Of a stretch of 64,000 bases of DNA, positions 38,298-48,872 are shown piece by piece. Each line of letters begins with the position of its first letter. Positions within the stretch are counted from its first letter, which is position 1. The notes under the pieces were generated by a model that saw nothing but the letters and a program-made list of their open reading frames with translations, did no database searches and was not told the origin of the DNA. Both the position numbers and the translations under genes were made by a program. This DNA is from Ponticoccus litoralis (GTDB lineage: Bacteria > Pseudomonadota > Alphaproteobacteria > Rhodobacterales > Rhodobacteraceae), in contig NZ_JBDNCH010000002.1 in the NCBI RefSeq assembly GCF_039769985.1, positions 806,001 through 870,000 of the forward strand. Direction: 5' to 3'.

Positions 38298-38946
38298 TCA
38301 GAAGTTCAGCGACAGGCCGAAGTTGACCGCGTTGGTCTTGATGTCGGTCTTCAAAGAGCCGCCGCCGTCCAGATCCGCCTCGTTCCACGAATAGGTGAAC
38401 TGGTATTCGCCGAAAACCGAGAAGCGGTCGTTGATCGGATAGCTCACACCCGCCGTGGCGCGTGCCGCCGGTCCGGTGACCTGATAGCCGAAGGTCTTGC
38501 CGTTCGGATGCTCCACGTCCACATGCGGCATGGCAAAGCCGATGCCGCCGCCGACATAGGGCGTCGCGGCGCCCCACTGGTTCGGCCAGCGGCGCATCAC
38601 GTTGGCGGTGATGATATTGTGGCCGTCGGTGAATTCCATCGCCGAGAAGCCCAGAGCCTCGCGGTCGCCCTTGTCGGCATAGACCTTGGCGTGGGTGAAT
38701 TCGAGACCGAAGCCCAGCGTCTCGCTCCGCCACCAGGTGCCGCGCACGCCGTAGTAGGGCGGCATCTCGAAGGAATTGCCTTCCCAGCCGATCAGCGCAT
38801 TGTAGTCGCCGCCGCCCGGCAAGGTGCCGGTGGCGCGGCTGTGCGGCGAGGTCTGCCAGCCGGAATAGAACGACAGTTCCATCTCGGCGCGCCGCGGGGG
38901 CGGCGCAGGCGGCGACAAGCGCCGAAGTCAGAATCAGTTTGCGCAT
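38298..38946 (-). CDS. outer-membrane beta-barrel protein
   Basis: About 216 codons. Signal peptide MRKLILTSALVAACAAPA, then barrel-like repeats of alternating aromatic and polar residues (MELSFYSGWQTSPHS, TPYVGGGIGFAMPHV, FSVFGEYQFTYSWNEAD) ending NAVNFGLSLNF with a terminal Phe, as expected for BAM-inserted barrels. One frameshift at about 38896-38902 lies just after the signal peptide. It resembles small OmpW/OmpA-like or PagL-like porin folds, but no catalytic motif is certain. It is divergent from petA. Confidence 0.75.
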
Positions 38947-39164
38947 GAAGGGCGCTCCAGTGAGTGTCACGCGGACATAATCACTCGCATGGGGGTGTTT
39001 CAACCGCGACACATCCGCGCTGCGCCCAAAGCGAGGCTTTTGTGTTCTTTACCACATACAAGCGTGCCGTTACACACCGGCACCGGAACGGGTCGCAGAA
39101 TCTCTCTGCGGCTACAGGTTTTGTTGTGGGTCTCACGCGCCCCAAGAAAAACGGAGAGAACCTC

Positions 39165-39764
39165 GTGTCAAACGCAGATACCCACGAAGGCACCCGTAGG
39201 GACTTCCTCTACTATGCCGCCGCAGGCGCCGGGGCAGTCGCCACGGGCGCGGCGGTCTGGCCGCTCGTCAATCAGATGAACCCCTTACTCGACGTGCGCG
39301 CCCTGTCGACGATCCGCGTCGACGTCTCGGGCATCGGCGAAGGCACGCAGCTGACGGTCAAGTGGCTGGGCAAGCCGGTCTTCATCCGCCTTCGCACCCC
39401 CGAGGAAATCGAGGCCGCCAAGGGCGTCGAGATGTCCGAGCTGGTCGATACAGATGCCCGCAACGCCAACATTCCCGCGGGCTCTGACGCCTCGGATGCG
39501 AACCGCGGCCTGCTGCCGCCGGGCGCAGAGCCGGGCGCCGACAGCCCCTGGCTGGTCATGATGGGCGTCTGCACCCACCTTGGCTGCGTGCCGATCGGCA
39601 ATGCCGGCGACTTCGCGCTGGACAGCGGCCAGGGCGGCTGGTTCTGCCCCTGCCACGGCTCGCACTACGACACCGCTGGCCGCATCCGTCGCGGACCCGC
39701 GCCGCAGAACCTGCCGGTTCCGCCTGCCGAGTTCCTCGACGATACGACCATCCTTCTGGGTTAA
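39165..39764 (+). CDS. petA: ubiquinol-cytochrome c reductase Rieske iron-sulfur subunit
   Basis: About 199 residues from a GTG (MSNADTHEGTRRDFLYY) with GGAGAG upstream. It has a twin-arginine-type signal/anchor (TRRDFLYYAAAGAGAVATG) and the 2Fe-2S ligands in CTHLGC and CPCHGS. This is the high-potential electron carrier of the bc1 complex in the inner membrane. It is the first gene of the petABC operon, 12 bases before petB. An upstream in-frame ATG extension is not supported by the family. Confidence 0.95.
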   Translation: MSNADTHEGTRRDFLYYAAAGAGAVATGAAVWPLVNQMNPLLDVRALSTIRVDVSGIGEGTQLTVKWLGKPVFIRLRTPEEIEAAKGVEMSELVDTDARNANIPAGSDASDANRGLLPPGAEPGADSPWLVMMGVCTHLGCVPIGNAGDFALDSGQGGWFCPCHGSHYDTAGRIRRGPAPQNLPVPPAEFLDDTTILLG

Positions 39765-39776
39765 GGAGCGCGCACA

Positions 39777-41118
39777 ATGGCCGGTATTCCGCACGATCAT
39801 TACGAACCGAAGTCGGGCATCGAGAAGTGGGTGCACACCCGCCTTCCGGTGGTTGGTCTTCTCTATGACACCATCATGATCCCCACACCCAAGAACCTGA
39901 ACTGGATGTGGATCTGGGGCATCATCCTGACCTTCTGCCTTGCCCTGCAGATCATCACCGGGATCATCCTCGTGATGCACTACACGCCGCATGTCGATCT
40001 GGCCTTCGCCTCGATCGAACACATCATGCGCAACGTGAACGGCGGGCACTTCATCCGCTACCTGCACATGAACGGCGCCTCGCTGTTCTTCGTCGCGGTC
40101 TACGCGCATATCTTCCGCGGCCTCTACTACGGCTCGTACAAGGCCCCGCGCGAGATCACCTGGATCATCGGCATGCTGATCTACCTCTGCATGATGGGCA
40201 CCGCCTTCATGGGCTACGTTCTGCCCTGGGGTCAGATGTCCTTCTGGGGCGCGACCGTGATCACCGGCCTCTTCGGCGCCATCCCCCTGGTCGGCGAGCC
40301 GATCCAGACCTGGCTGCTGGGCGGACCGGCGGTGGACAACGCCACGCTGAACCGCTTCTTCTCGCTGCACTACCTGCTGCCCTTCGTGATCGCGGCGCTG
40401 GTTGCCGTGCACATCTGGGCCTTCCACACCACGGGCAACAACAACCCGACCGGTGTCGAAGTGCGTCGCGGCTCGAAGGCCGAGGCCGAGAAGGACACCG
40501 TTCCGTTCTGGCCCTACTACGTGATCAAGGACCTCTTCGCCCTTGCGGTGATCCTGGCCGTCTTCTTCGCCATCGTCGGCTTCATGCCGAACTACCTGGG
40601 CCACCCCGACAACTACATCGAGGCGAACCCGCTGGTGACCCCCGCGCACATCGTGCCGGAATGGTACTTCCTGCCCTTCTACGCCATCCTGCGCGCCTTC
40701 ACCGGTGACGTCTGGGTCGTGCAGATCGCGTCCTTCGTGACCGGCGGCATCATCGACGCCAAGTTCTTCGGCGTGCTGGCGATGTTCGGTGCGATCGCGG
40801 TCATGGCGCTGGCGCCCTGGCTGGATACCTCCTCGGTGCGTTCGGGCCGGTATCGCCCGATGTTCAAGTGGTGGTTCTGGCTGCTGGTCATCGACTTCTT
40901 CGCGCTGATGTGGCTGGGTGCCATGCCCGCGGAAGAGCCCTATGCGACCTTCTCGCTGATCGCCTCGGCCTATTGGTTCGCCTACTTCCTCGGTGATCCT
41001 GCCGCTGCTTGGCGTGATCGAGAAACCGCTGGCCCAGCCCGACACCATCGAGGCCGACTTCGACGCGCATTACGCGAAGTCCGGCGGCACCAAGACCGCC
41101 GTCAACCCGGCCGAGTAA
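39777..41118 (+). CDS. petB: cytochrome b subunit of the bc1 complex
   Basis: About 447 codons with eight or more membrane helices, the heme-binding histidines in the second and fourth helices (RYLHMNGASLFF; LPFVIAALVAVHIWAFH), the Qo-site PEWY (VPEWYFLPFYAILR) and MGYVLPWGQMSFWG. It carries the quinone sites and both b hemes. One frameshift at about 40992 (CCTCGG for CCTGG) changes FLVILPLLGVIEKP to nonsense. With it repaired, the gene ends TAVNPAE at 41118. The rest of the operon is intact, so this is most likely a read error. Confidence 0.95.
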
Positions 41119-41136
41119 GAGAAAGGACCGTTTGAG

Positions 41137-41913
41137 ATGTTCAGGAAACTCACCCTCTCGGCCCTGACGGCCCTTGGCCTGATGACCGGCGGCGCCTATG
41201 CCGCCGGAGGGGAAGCCCACATCGAGGACTTCGCGTTTTCGTTCGAAGGCCCCTTCGGCACCTATGACCAGATGCAGCTGCAGCGCGGTCTCAAGGTCTA
41301 CACCGAGGTCTGCTCGGCCTGCCACGGCCTGAAATACGTTCCCCTGCGCGACCTCGAAGCGCTGGGTTACAACGAAGAGCAGGTCATCGCCTACGCCAGC
41401 CAGTTCGAAGTCTTCGACGACGAGCTGGACGATTTCCGCACGGCGGTTCCGACCGACCACTTCCCGGAAAACAACGGCGTCGGCGCACCGGACCTGTCGA
41501 TGATGGCCAAGGCGCGTGCGGGCTTCCACGGCCCCTACGGCACCGGCCTCAGCCAGCTGTTCAACGGCATGGGCGGCGCGGAATACATCGCCTCGCTGCT
41601 GACCGGCTACACCGGCGAGACCAAGACCGAGGCAGGCGCAACGCTCTACGAGAACACCGCCTTCCCGGGCGGCTGGATCTCGATGGCGCCGCCGCTGGCG
41701 GGCGAGGACGTCGACTTTGACGACGGCCACGCCAACGACCTGCACCACGAGTCCGCCGACCTTGCGGCCTTCCTGATGTGGACCGCCGAACCCAAGATGA
41801 TGGAGCGCAAGCAGGCCGGTTTCGTCGGCGTGTTCTTCCTCGTCGTCCTGTCGGTGCTGCTGTACCTCGTCAACAAGCGCCTCTGGTACCCGATCAAGCA
41901 CCGCAAGGACTAA
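41137..41913 (+). CDS. petC: cytochrome c1 subunit of the bc1 complex
   Basis: 258 residues: signal peptide MFRKLTLSALTALGLMTGGAYA, heme c site CSACH (VCSACHGLKYVPLRDL), an axial-Met region near GGWISMAPPLAGEDV, and a C-terminal membrane anchor (FVGVFFLVVLSVLLYLV). It passes electrons from the Rieske protein to soluble or membrane cytochrome c. Last gene of petABC, followed by a strong terminator. Confidence 0.95.
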   Translation: MFRKLTLSALTALGLMTGGAYAAGGEAHIEDFAFSFEGPFGTYDQMQLQRGLKVYTEVCSACHGLKYVPLRDLEALGYNEEQVIAYASQFEVFDDELDDFRTAVPTDHFPENNGVGAPDLSMMAKARAGFHGPYGTGLSQLFNGMGGAEYIASLLTGYTGETKTEAGATLYENTAFPGGWISMAPPLAGEDVDFDDGHANDLHHESADLAAFLMWTAEPKMMERKQAGFVGVFFLVVLSVLLYLVNKRLWYPIKHRKD

Positions 41914-41934
41914 GCTCCGCTGCTTCGAAACAGG

Positions 41935-41964
41935 AAAAGCCCCGCCAATCCGGCGGGGCTTTTT
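41935..41964 (+). terminator. Rho-independent terminator of petABC
   Basis: AAAAGCCCCGCC and GGCGGGGCTTTT form a long stem with a 4-6 base loop ending in five T, 22 bases after petC. Confidence 0.92.
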
Positions 41965-42151
41965 CGTGTTCGGGCCTGTTGGGGGGCGTGCCGGTGGGTC
42001 CTGCCCTGCGGCACCTTCGCCGGTCCTTCCCTGCTGGTAGCGCCCTGCCTCTCTCGCCCTGCCGGGCGGGCCTGTCGGCCCCGCTCGGTTGAGCGGAGCC
42101 TGCCGCTCTCATCCTGTCCGCCGCCCCTGCCGGACAAAGCGCAATGGCGGA

Positions 42152-42850
42152 CTACTGGCCCAGATAGGCGCGGAAGGCCTCTGGCGGGTTGTCGAAGAAG
42201 GCCCCGGTCTTCACCGGCGGATGCGCCCTGCCCCCGGCCACCAGCACCACCGCGCGGGCAAAGGCGCGGGCGTCCTCGGGGTCATGGGTGACCATCAGGG
42301 TCAGCGCGCCCAGTGCCTCGGCCACCTCCTGCACCAGCGCCAGCATCTCGCGCTTCATCCCCGGCCCCAGCGCCGCGAAGGGTTCGTCCAGCAGCAGGAT
42401 GGGCCGCGCCATCAGCAGCACCCGCGCCAGCGCCGCGCGGCTTTGCTGGCCACCGGACAGCGTGCCCGGCAGGCGATCGGCCATGCCTTCCAGCCCGACG
42501 CGCCTCAGCGCGCCCGTGACACGCTCGCGCTCTTCGGCGCCGGGGCGGCGGCCATCGGGGCGCAGCGCCAGCGTCAGGTTGCGCAAAAGGCTCAGGTGCG
42601 GAAAGAGGTTGCCGTCCTGAAACAGGATCGAGACCGGCCGCGCCTCGGGCGGGGTGCGGGTCAGGTCGCGGCCTTCCCATGTCATGCGGCCCGAGACCGG
42701 CGCCCGGAACCCGGCGATCCCGTCCAGCAAGGTCGACTTGCCCGCCCCCGACGGCCCCAGAACGGCCACGCGCGCGCCGGGGGCCAGCGCCAGATCCGCG
42801 CTCAGGTCGCCCCGGTCCATGGGCAGGCGGATGTCCTCAAGTCTCAGCAC
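42152..42850 (-). CDS. thiQ: thiamine ABC transporter ATP-binding protein
   Basis: 232 residues from the GTG at 42850 (VLRLEDIRLPM), the same length as E. coli ThiQ. Walker A GPSGAGKST, Q-loop SILFQDGNLFP, signature LSGGQQSR, Walker B ILLLDEPFAALG, H-loop VTHDPED. As written, thiP reads into thiQ without a stop, but restoring one C (GGCC) at about 42855 ends ThiP at 42837 in another frame, overlapping thiQ by 14 bases. I therefore treat thiP and thiQ as two genes. Confidence 0.92.
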   Translation of the reverse strand: MLRLEDIRLPMDRGDLSADLALAPGARVAVLGPSGAGKSTLLDGIAGFRAPVSGRMTWEGRDLTRTPPEARPVSILFQDGNLFPHLSLLRNLTLALRPDGRRPGAEERERVTGALRRVGLEGMADRLPGTLSGGQQSRAALARVLLMARPILLLDEPFAALGPGMKREMLALVQEVAEALGALTLMVTHDPEDARAFARAVVLVAGGRAHPPVKTGAFFDNPPEAFRAYLGQ

Positions 42851-44349
42851 CGACGCGCCCTCCCTGTCGAAGATCCAGAACAGCCCGAGGCTGAACATCA
42901 GCAGCAGCAGCGCCGCACCCGCCGCCGCCTCCATCCGGTAGGACCCCATCAGCCGGTAGACCTGCAAGGGCAGCGTCGCCCGGTCCGGGTCCGCAAACAG
43001 CGCGATCACGCCAAGGTCTCCCATCGCCAGCGCCGCCGTCAGCCCGGCGGCAAAGCCCAGCGGGCGGCGCAGGCGCGGCAGCCAGACCAGCCGCAGCCGG
43101 GCCAGCGGTGTCATCCGCAGGCTGGCCCTGAGGCGGCCATAGTCGCGCGCCACCGCTTCGGCCTCTGGCGTCAGGATGCGCAGGGCGAAGGGCAGCGCCA
43201 TCAACGCGTTGATCAGCCCCGTGACGGGCAGCGCCATCGAAAAAGGGTTCACATAGGGCCGCAGCATCAGGAACAGCCCCGTGCCCAGCACCAGCGGCGA
43301 GATGGCAATCGAGGACAGCGCCCACAACTCGCCCCGGCGCGTCGCCAGCGGCAAGGCCCAGAGCAGGCACAGCGCGGTCGATCCCAGCGCCAGCATCAGC
43401 GAATGCCCCGCCGCGCGCCATGTGTCGGGGCCAAGCTGGGTCAACCCCGGCAGCCCGCGCAGCACGACCGTGGCCAGCGGCACCAGCAGGAAGGCCGCCG
43501 CGAGGATCAGCCAACCCGCGTCCCACGCCCGAGTGCCAAGCCCCCCGCCGACAGCGGCAGGGGCCGGTCCAGCCCGGTGCCGAAACCCGTCCCGCGGCTG
43601 GCTTTCAGCGCCAGCACACCCGCGCCCAGCCCCAGCGCCAGTTGCACCAATGCCAGCGCCGCCGCGCGCCCAAGGTCGAAGTCGAAGCGCATGGACTGGT
43701 AGATCGCCAGTTCCACCGTCGTGGCGCGCGGCCCCCCGCCCAGCGTCAGCGCCACGGCAAAGGAGGTCAGGCAGATCACGAAGATCACCGCGAAGGCCCC
43801 CGGCGCGACCCGGCGGATCATCGGCCAGTCCAGCACCCGCGCCCGCGCGCGCGGCCCAAGGCCCAGCGAGGCGGCCAGCCGGAACCGCTCTGACGGGATC
43901 GCCAGCCAGCCCTGCAACAGCATGCGCGTCGCCAGCGGCAGGTTGAAAAAGACATGCGCCAGAACGACGCCATGCAGCCCGTAGACGTCGAAGACCGGCA
44001 GGCCCAGCGTCGAAAGCACGCCGTTCACCAGCCCGTTGCGCCCGAAGACCGCGATCAGCCCCATGACCGCGACGATCACCGGCAGGATGAAGGGCGCCCC
44101 CATCAGCGCCACCAGCAGCCCGCGCCCCGGAAAACGCTGGCGGGCAAAGGCCTTGGCCACCGGCACCGCCAGCGCGACCGAGACCCCGGCGGAAAGCACC
44201 GCCTGCACCAGCGTGAAGCGCAGCGCCAGCCAGTCGCCGGGGCCAAGCGCGCCCAGCCCCCCGGCGCGCCAAAGCACCAGCGCGATCGGCCCCAGCGTCA
44301 GTGCCGCAAGGGCCGCGCCCGCGACTACTGCGACAGACCGGCGCGCCAT
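42837..44349 (-). CDS. thiP: thiamine ABC transporter permease
   Basis: About 504 residues from MARRSVAVVAG, with two permease halves, EAA-like loops and wording typical of ThiP (YGLHGVVLAHVFFNLPLATR, LPLQVYRLMGSYRMEAA). Two single-base losses are inferred: about 43530 (GGCT for GGCCT) and about 42855 (GGCG for GGCCG); together they restore a length divisible by three. Its start overlaps thiB by 25 bases. It forms the membrane channel for thiamine/TPP import. Confidence 0.9.
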
Positions 44350-45302
44350 GCCTCGATGGCCTCGTCCCGCAGATCCGCCGCCTCGTCCTCGGAATAGAAC
44401 AGCACCTTCTCCGGTAGGTCGAGTTGCTGGAAGCCCTCGGGCCACTTCTCCTTGGGCAGGGCTGCGGGGATCGACCAGTTGCCGGTGGCGATCATCGACT
44501 GGAAGTCCTCGGTCAGGATGAAGTCCATGAACTGCTGCGCCAGTTCGGGCTGGTCGGTGCCCGCGAGTTTGGCGGCCAGCTCGACCATGAAGTAGTGGCC
44601 TTCGGGGAAGATCGCCGCCTTCTTGGTCGTGTCCTCCTCGGCGATGATGTGATAGGCGGGCGAAGTCGTGTAGGACAGCACCATGTCCGCCTCGCCGTCG
44701 GTGAACAGACCGTAGCTTTCCGACCAGCCCTTTGTCACCGTGACGATCTTCGGTGCCAGTTTTTCCCAGGCGGCCTGCGCCCCGTCGCCGTAGACCGACT
44801 GCACCCAGAGCACCAGCGCAAGGCCGGAGATCGAGGTGCGCGGGTCCTGGATCACAAGCCGCAGATCGTCGGGCGCGTTCAGAAGCGCGTCGAAAGAGGC
44901 GGGCGGCTGGGTCAGCTCAGCGTTGTAGACAAAAGCCGTGTGGCCGTAGTTGAACGGCAGGAAGACGTCGTCGGTCCAGTCGATGGGCAGGATCAGCTCC
45001 GAAAGGTCCACCCCGTGCGGCGCGAAAAGGCCGCTTTCGCGGGCCTGCTTGGTCACGTCGGTGTTCAGGCCAAAGACCACGTCGGCCTCTGTCCGCTCGC
45101 CCTCCAGCATCAGCCGGGGCAAGAGGTCGCCGGGCTTGAATTGCAGGTCGCAGCCGCATTGCGCCTCGAAGAGCTCCTCGATGCGCGGGCCGGGGCCCCA
45201 TTCGGACACGACGTAGTCGCCCGCATAGACGGTCAGGACATTGTCTTGCGCCAGTGCGCCCGTGGCAAGAAACAGTCCCGCGGCAAATATCGGTGCCTTC
45301 AT
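44325..45302 (-). CDS. thiB: thiamine-binding periplasmic protein
   Basis: 325 residues, signal peptide MKAPIFAAGLFLATGALAQ, then the ThiB fold: LTVYAGDYVVSEWGPGP, LQFKPGDLLPRLMLEG, DVVFGLNTDV, PFNYGHTAFVYN, LVIQDPRTSISGLA and YTTSPAYH. It is the first gene of thiBPQ, directly downstream of a TPP riboswitch, with GGAGG 5-9 bases before the ATG. Confidence 0.94.
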   Translation of the reverse strand: MKAPIFAAGLFLATGALAQDNVLTVYAGDYVVSEWGPGPRIEELFEAQCGCDLQFKPGDLLPRLMLEGERTEADVVFGLNTDVTKQARESGLFAPHGVDLSELILPIDWTDDVFLPFNYGHTAFVYNAELTQPPASFDALLNAPDDLRLVIQDPRTSISGLALVLWVQSVYGDGAQAAWEKLAPKIVTVTKGWSESYGLFTDGEADMVLSYTTSPAYHIIAEEDTTKKAAIFPEGHYFMVELAAKLAGTDQPELAQQFMDFILTEDFQSMIATGNWSIPAALPKEKWPEGFQQLDLPEKVLFYSEDEAADLRDEAIEAWRAGLSQ

Positions 45303-45361
45303 GGCATCCTCCAGATTTGCGGCGAGAGGGATCAGCTTGGCCGCTGTCGCGCGGCGCTCAC

Positions 45362-45497
45362 CTTCCCTCCGCCGGTGTTAACCGGTTCAGGTTCAACGGG
45401 TTGATGCGCTTACGCAAATCTCAGGCAGGTCTTGCTTGGCCAGACCGGCGGAACGGACCCGCCGGGTCGAGGCCGGCGCCCTGCCACCCCGAGGTAA
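45362..45497 (-). promoter_or_regulatory. TPP riboswitch (THI box) controlling thiBPQ
   Basis: Read on the minus strand, the RNA has GGGGTGGCAGG pairing back with CCTGCC-TGAGA (P2 and the pyrimidine sensor), a long P3 extension, ACCCGTTGAACCTGAACCGG, and CGGAGGGAAGG, which match the THI-box core. It ends 59 bases before the thiB ATG. TPP binding should shut thiBPQ down, probably by blocking ribosome access, since no clear terminator lies between. Confidence 0.9.
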
Positions 45498-45596
45498 GCG
45501 GCACCCTAGGGCTGGGGCCGGACAGTGGCAAGCCGGAAACCCCTTGAGGCGCGGCACGACGCGCGGTAACCCCTGCCCGATCAAGGGGAGCCCGCC

Positions 45597-46697
45597 ATGA
45601 GCCTGAACACCTTCGGACATCTGTTTCGCGTCACCACATGGGGCGAAAGCCACGGTCCCGCGCTGGGGGCAACGGTGGACGGCGTGCCGCCGGGCGTTGC
45701 GATCGACGAGGCGCAGATCCAGCAATGGCTGGACAAGCGCAAGCCGGGGCAGAACAAGTTCACCACGCAGCGGCGGGAACCCGATGCGGTGAAGATCCTG
45801 TCAGGCGTGTTCGAGGGGCGGACCACCGGCACCTCGGTCCAGCTGATGATCGAGAACACCGACCAGCGGTCCAAGGACTATGGCGACATCGCCCAGAAGT
45901 TCCGGCCCGGCCATGCCGACATCACCTATTTCCAGAAATACGGGCTGCGAGACTATCGCGGCGGCGGGCGCTCTTCGGCGCGCGAGACGGCGGCGCGGGT
46001 CGCCGCGGGCGGGCTTGCCCGCGCGGCGCTGGCGCATCTGGCGCCGGGGATCGAGGTGCAGGGCTACATGGTGCAGATGGGACCGAAGGCCATCGACCGC
46101 AGCCGCTTTGACCGCGCCCAGATCGACCAGAACCCCTTCTGGACGCCGGATGCCGTGGCTGCCGAGGACTGGGCCGCGTATCTCGACCAGTTGCGCAAGG
46201 ACGGGAATTCGGTCGGGGCCGTGATCGAGGTCGTGGCGCGCGGCGTGCCCGCAGGCCTTGGTGCGCCGGTCTACGGCAAACTGGATACCGATATCGCCGC
46301 CGCGATGATGTCGATCAACGCCGTCAAGGCGGTCGAGATCGGCGACGGCTTCGCCTCGGCCACCCTGACAGGCGTCGAGAACGCCGACGAGATCGCCATG
46401 GGCCCCGATGGCCCGGTCTACAGCTCGAACCACGCGGGCGGCATCCTTGGCGGCATCTCGACCGGGCAGGAAATCGTCTGCCGCTTTGCCGTCAAACCGA
46501 CCTCGTCGATCCTGACCCCGCGCAAGACCATCACCGTGGCGGGCGAAGAGACCGAGATCGTCACCAAGGGCCGCCACGACCCCTGCGTCGGCATCCGCGC
46601 CGTCCCGGTCGGAGAGGCGATGATGGCCTGCGTGATCCTCGACCACCTGCTGTTGCACCGTGGTCAGGTCGGCGATGCAGGCGGCGTGATCGGCTGA
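45597..46697 (+). CDS. aroC: chorismate synthase
   Basis: 366 residues with the family signatures GESHGPALG (near residue 17), RPGHADITYFQKYG, DYRGGGRSSARETAARVAAG and SSNHAGGILGGISTG. It converts 5-enolpyruvylshikimate-3-phosphate to chorismate with reduced FMN in the cytoplasm. Preceded by AAGGGGAG. It is divergent from thiBPQ and stands as a single gene. It reads through intact. Confidence 0.96.
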   Translation: MSLNTFGHLFRVTTWGESHGPALGATVDGVPPGVAIDEAQIQQWLDKRKPGQNKFTTQRREPDAVKILSGVFEGRTTGTSVQLMIENTDQRSKDYGDIAQKFRPGHADITYFQKYGLRDYRGGGRSSARETAARVAAGGLARAALAHLAPGIEVQGYMVQMGPKAIDRSRFDRAQIDQNPFWTPDAVAAEDWAAYLDQLRKDGNSVGAVIEVVARGVPAGLGAPVYGKLDTDIAAAMMSINAVKAVEIGDGFASATLTGVENADEIAMGPDGPVYSSNHAGGILGGISTGQEIVCRFAVKPTSSILTPRKTITVAGEETEIVTKGRHDPCVGIRAVPVGEAMMACVILDHLLLHRGQVGDAGGVIG

Positions 46698-46837
46698 CGC
46701 ACCGGGCCTTCGGCAAAAGCGCCTGCCCCCTTCGGCACCTTCCGCCCCCTCGGGGGGCTGCCTGTGTCCGCGTCAACCCGGGGCCTTCAACACCACCGGG
46801 CCAGCACGTCAGCGGCGCTGGCCACAGACCGGCTGCG

Positions 46838-48769
46838 CTAGAACTCGTCCCAGACCGGCCCGTCCTGCCCCAACGCCCGCCGGGGCATCGGCGGATCGGG
46901 CGGCCCTGCCTCGGGCCATGCCGTGCCGGACAGCGTCGCCTCCTCGATCAGCATCGGCTCGGGGGCGGGTTCCTCGCCTTCCCAGCTGCCATGCAAGAGC
47001 CTGTCGCGCTCGGCCGCCGGGATGGTTTCGGCGGCGGGGCTGCGCCCGGCGCCGAAGGCCTCCAGCAGGTCCGTCAGGCGGGTCGCCTCGGCGCTGAGCT
47101 GCCGGCTTGACGTGCTGGCCTGCGTGACCATCGCCGCGTTCTGCTGGGTGACCTTGTCCAGTTCCGCCACGCCGACGTTGATTTCCCTGACCCCGGCGGC
47201 CTGAGACAGCGCCGATGCGGCGATGTCAGAGACCATTTCGGACACGCCGCTGACGCTTTCGACGATGGCGCTCAACCGTTCCCCGGTTTGCCTGACAAGG
47301 TCCTCGCCGTCCTCAACCTGCCGCGTGCTGCCGTAGACAAGGTCCTTGATCTCGGTCGCAGAGGCGGCGGCCCGTTGCGCCAGCCCCCGCACCTCCGAGG
47401 CGACAACCGCGAAGCCCTTGCCGGATCTCGCCCGCGCGCGCCGCCTCTACCCCCGCATTGAGCGCCAGCAGGTTGGTCTGGAAGGCGATGTCGTCGATGA
47501 CGTCGATGATCTGGGTGATCTGCTCGGAGCTTTTCGCGATAGAGGCCATGGCCGAAGTCGCCCGCTCCATGATCTCGCGCCCCTCTTCGGCGCGGCGACG
47601 CCCGTCGGAAACCGCCTCGTCCGCGGATTTCGCCCGCGCCGCCGCTGCCTGCACGCTTTCGGACAGCTCGTCCAGCGCGGCGGCGGATTGCTCCAGCGTT
47701 GCGGCCTGTGTCTCGGCCCGGCGCGACATGTCGGATGCCATGCCGGACAGGTCTGCGGCGCTGGTCTCGACCGTCTCGGCACTGCCGCGCAACGAGGATA
47801 CGAGACCCTGAAGCGCCTCTGCCAGCGCGTTGAAATCATGGCAGAGCTTTGCATAGCTCTCGCCCAGGTCCCCCCAGTCCCCCACCTTGATGCGGTGCGA
47901 AAGATCGCCGGATTTCAGCTGGCTCATGGCCAGCCCGAGGGCCTGGAAGAGATCGACCCGCAGGCCGTTTTCCCGTTTCGCGCGGGCCTCTGCCGCGTCG
48001 GCGGCGGCAAGCTGATCGCGCAGCGCCGCAACCCGGCTGGCGATCTGGCCGACCTCGTCGCGCCGTTGCGTGCCGGTGATCTCGACGGCGAAATCCCGCT
48101 CCGCCAGCCGCGACACGGCCTCCGCGACAGCGCGGACCGGACGCGACAGCAGCCCCCCGCGACATAGGCCAGCCCCAGCGCCAGAAGGATCGAGCCGATG
48201 TAGACGCCCCCGAGGATCAGGTCTGCCCGCTGGCCCTTGGCCTGCGCCCGGGCTGTGGCCGTTTCGGCGCGCGCGCGCAGGCGGGCGCCGAGATCGGTGA
48301 TCTTGTGGCGGGTCTTGGCCAGCGCCGGCAGGAAGGCGTTCCGGATCGACTGGTATTGCCCGAAGAGCGCCTCGCTGTGGGCATTGTCGTAATGCTGTTC
48401 CAGATCCCGCAGCGGCGGCGCCGGGCTGGCCAGTTCCGCGCGCAGCGCGGCCCGGGCGCGATTCGACTGGCCATCAAAGACCGCCGCGCCGCTGTCCAGC
48501 GCCCCAAGCGCCGAGGCCAGCTTTGCTTCGAAACCCTGCCACTCAGCCTCGTCGCCCAGGGCGAAAAGCAGCAGGTGGGTTTCGGCTGCATTGAGATCCT
48601 GGATCACCGCCATCAGCTGCGCGTTTTCCGCGCTGGTCGCCGCCTGAAGCGCATAGCTGGCGGCAAGGTCGCGTTTCACCAGCCAGGATGTCATGCCCGT
48701 GACAGCCAGTGCCGCAACGAATACCCCCGTCAGAAAGAAAACCTGCGCCCGGATGGAAAACCTGCTCAT
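46838..48769 (-). CDS. methyl-accepting chemotaxis protein
   Basis: About 644 codons. TM1 (VFFLTGVFVAALAVTGMTSW), a helical periplasmic four-helix-like sensor, TM2 (LILGGVYIGSILLALGLAYV), HAMP, then a cytoplasmic MCP domain with the conserved hairpin IIDVIDDIAFQTNLLALNAG, then VEAARAGE and GFAVVASEV. Two frameshifts, about 48160 (loss of one G in a G-run) and about 47413 (GATCC for GGCC), cancel so the total is a multiple of three. The C-terminal tail ends VWDEF, which may tether a CheR/CheB-type enzyme. No che genes are nearby. Confidence 0.9.
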
Positions 48770-48872
48770 CTCGACCTCGATCATCCGGGGCCGGACCACG
48801 CGCCCGACCCTTCGGGGTCAGGAAATAGGCAGAGCAGGTAAACAAACCCTACCGAGGCAGGGTCACAAATGC

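Noticed and set aside
39285..41048. 587-codon minus-strand open frame
   Set aside because: Antisense shadow of petA and petB, rich in Asp, Glu, Gly, His and Arg with no family.
42152..44272. ThiP-ThiQ fusion protein
   Set aside because: The fusion exists only as written; restoring one C at GGCG (~42855) gives a normal ThiP stop and a 232-residue ThiQ, the usual length.
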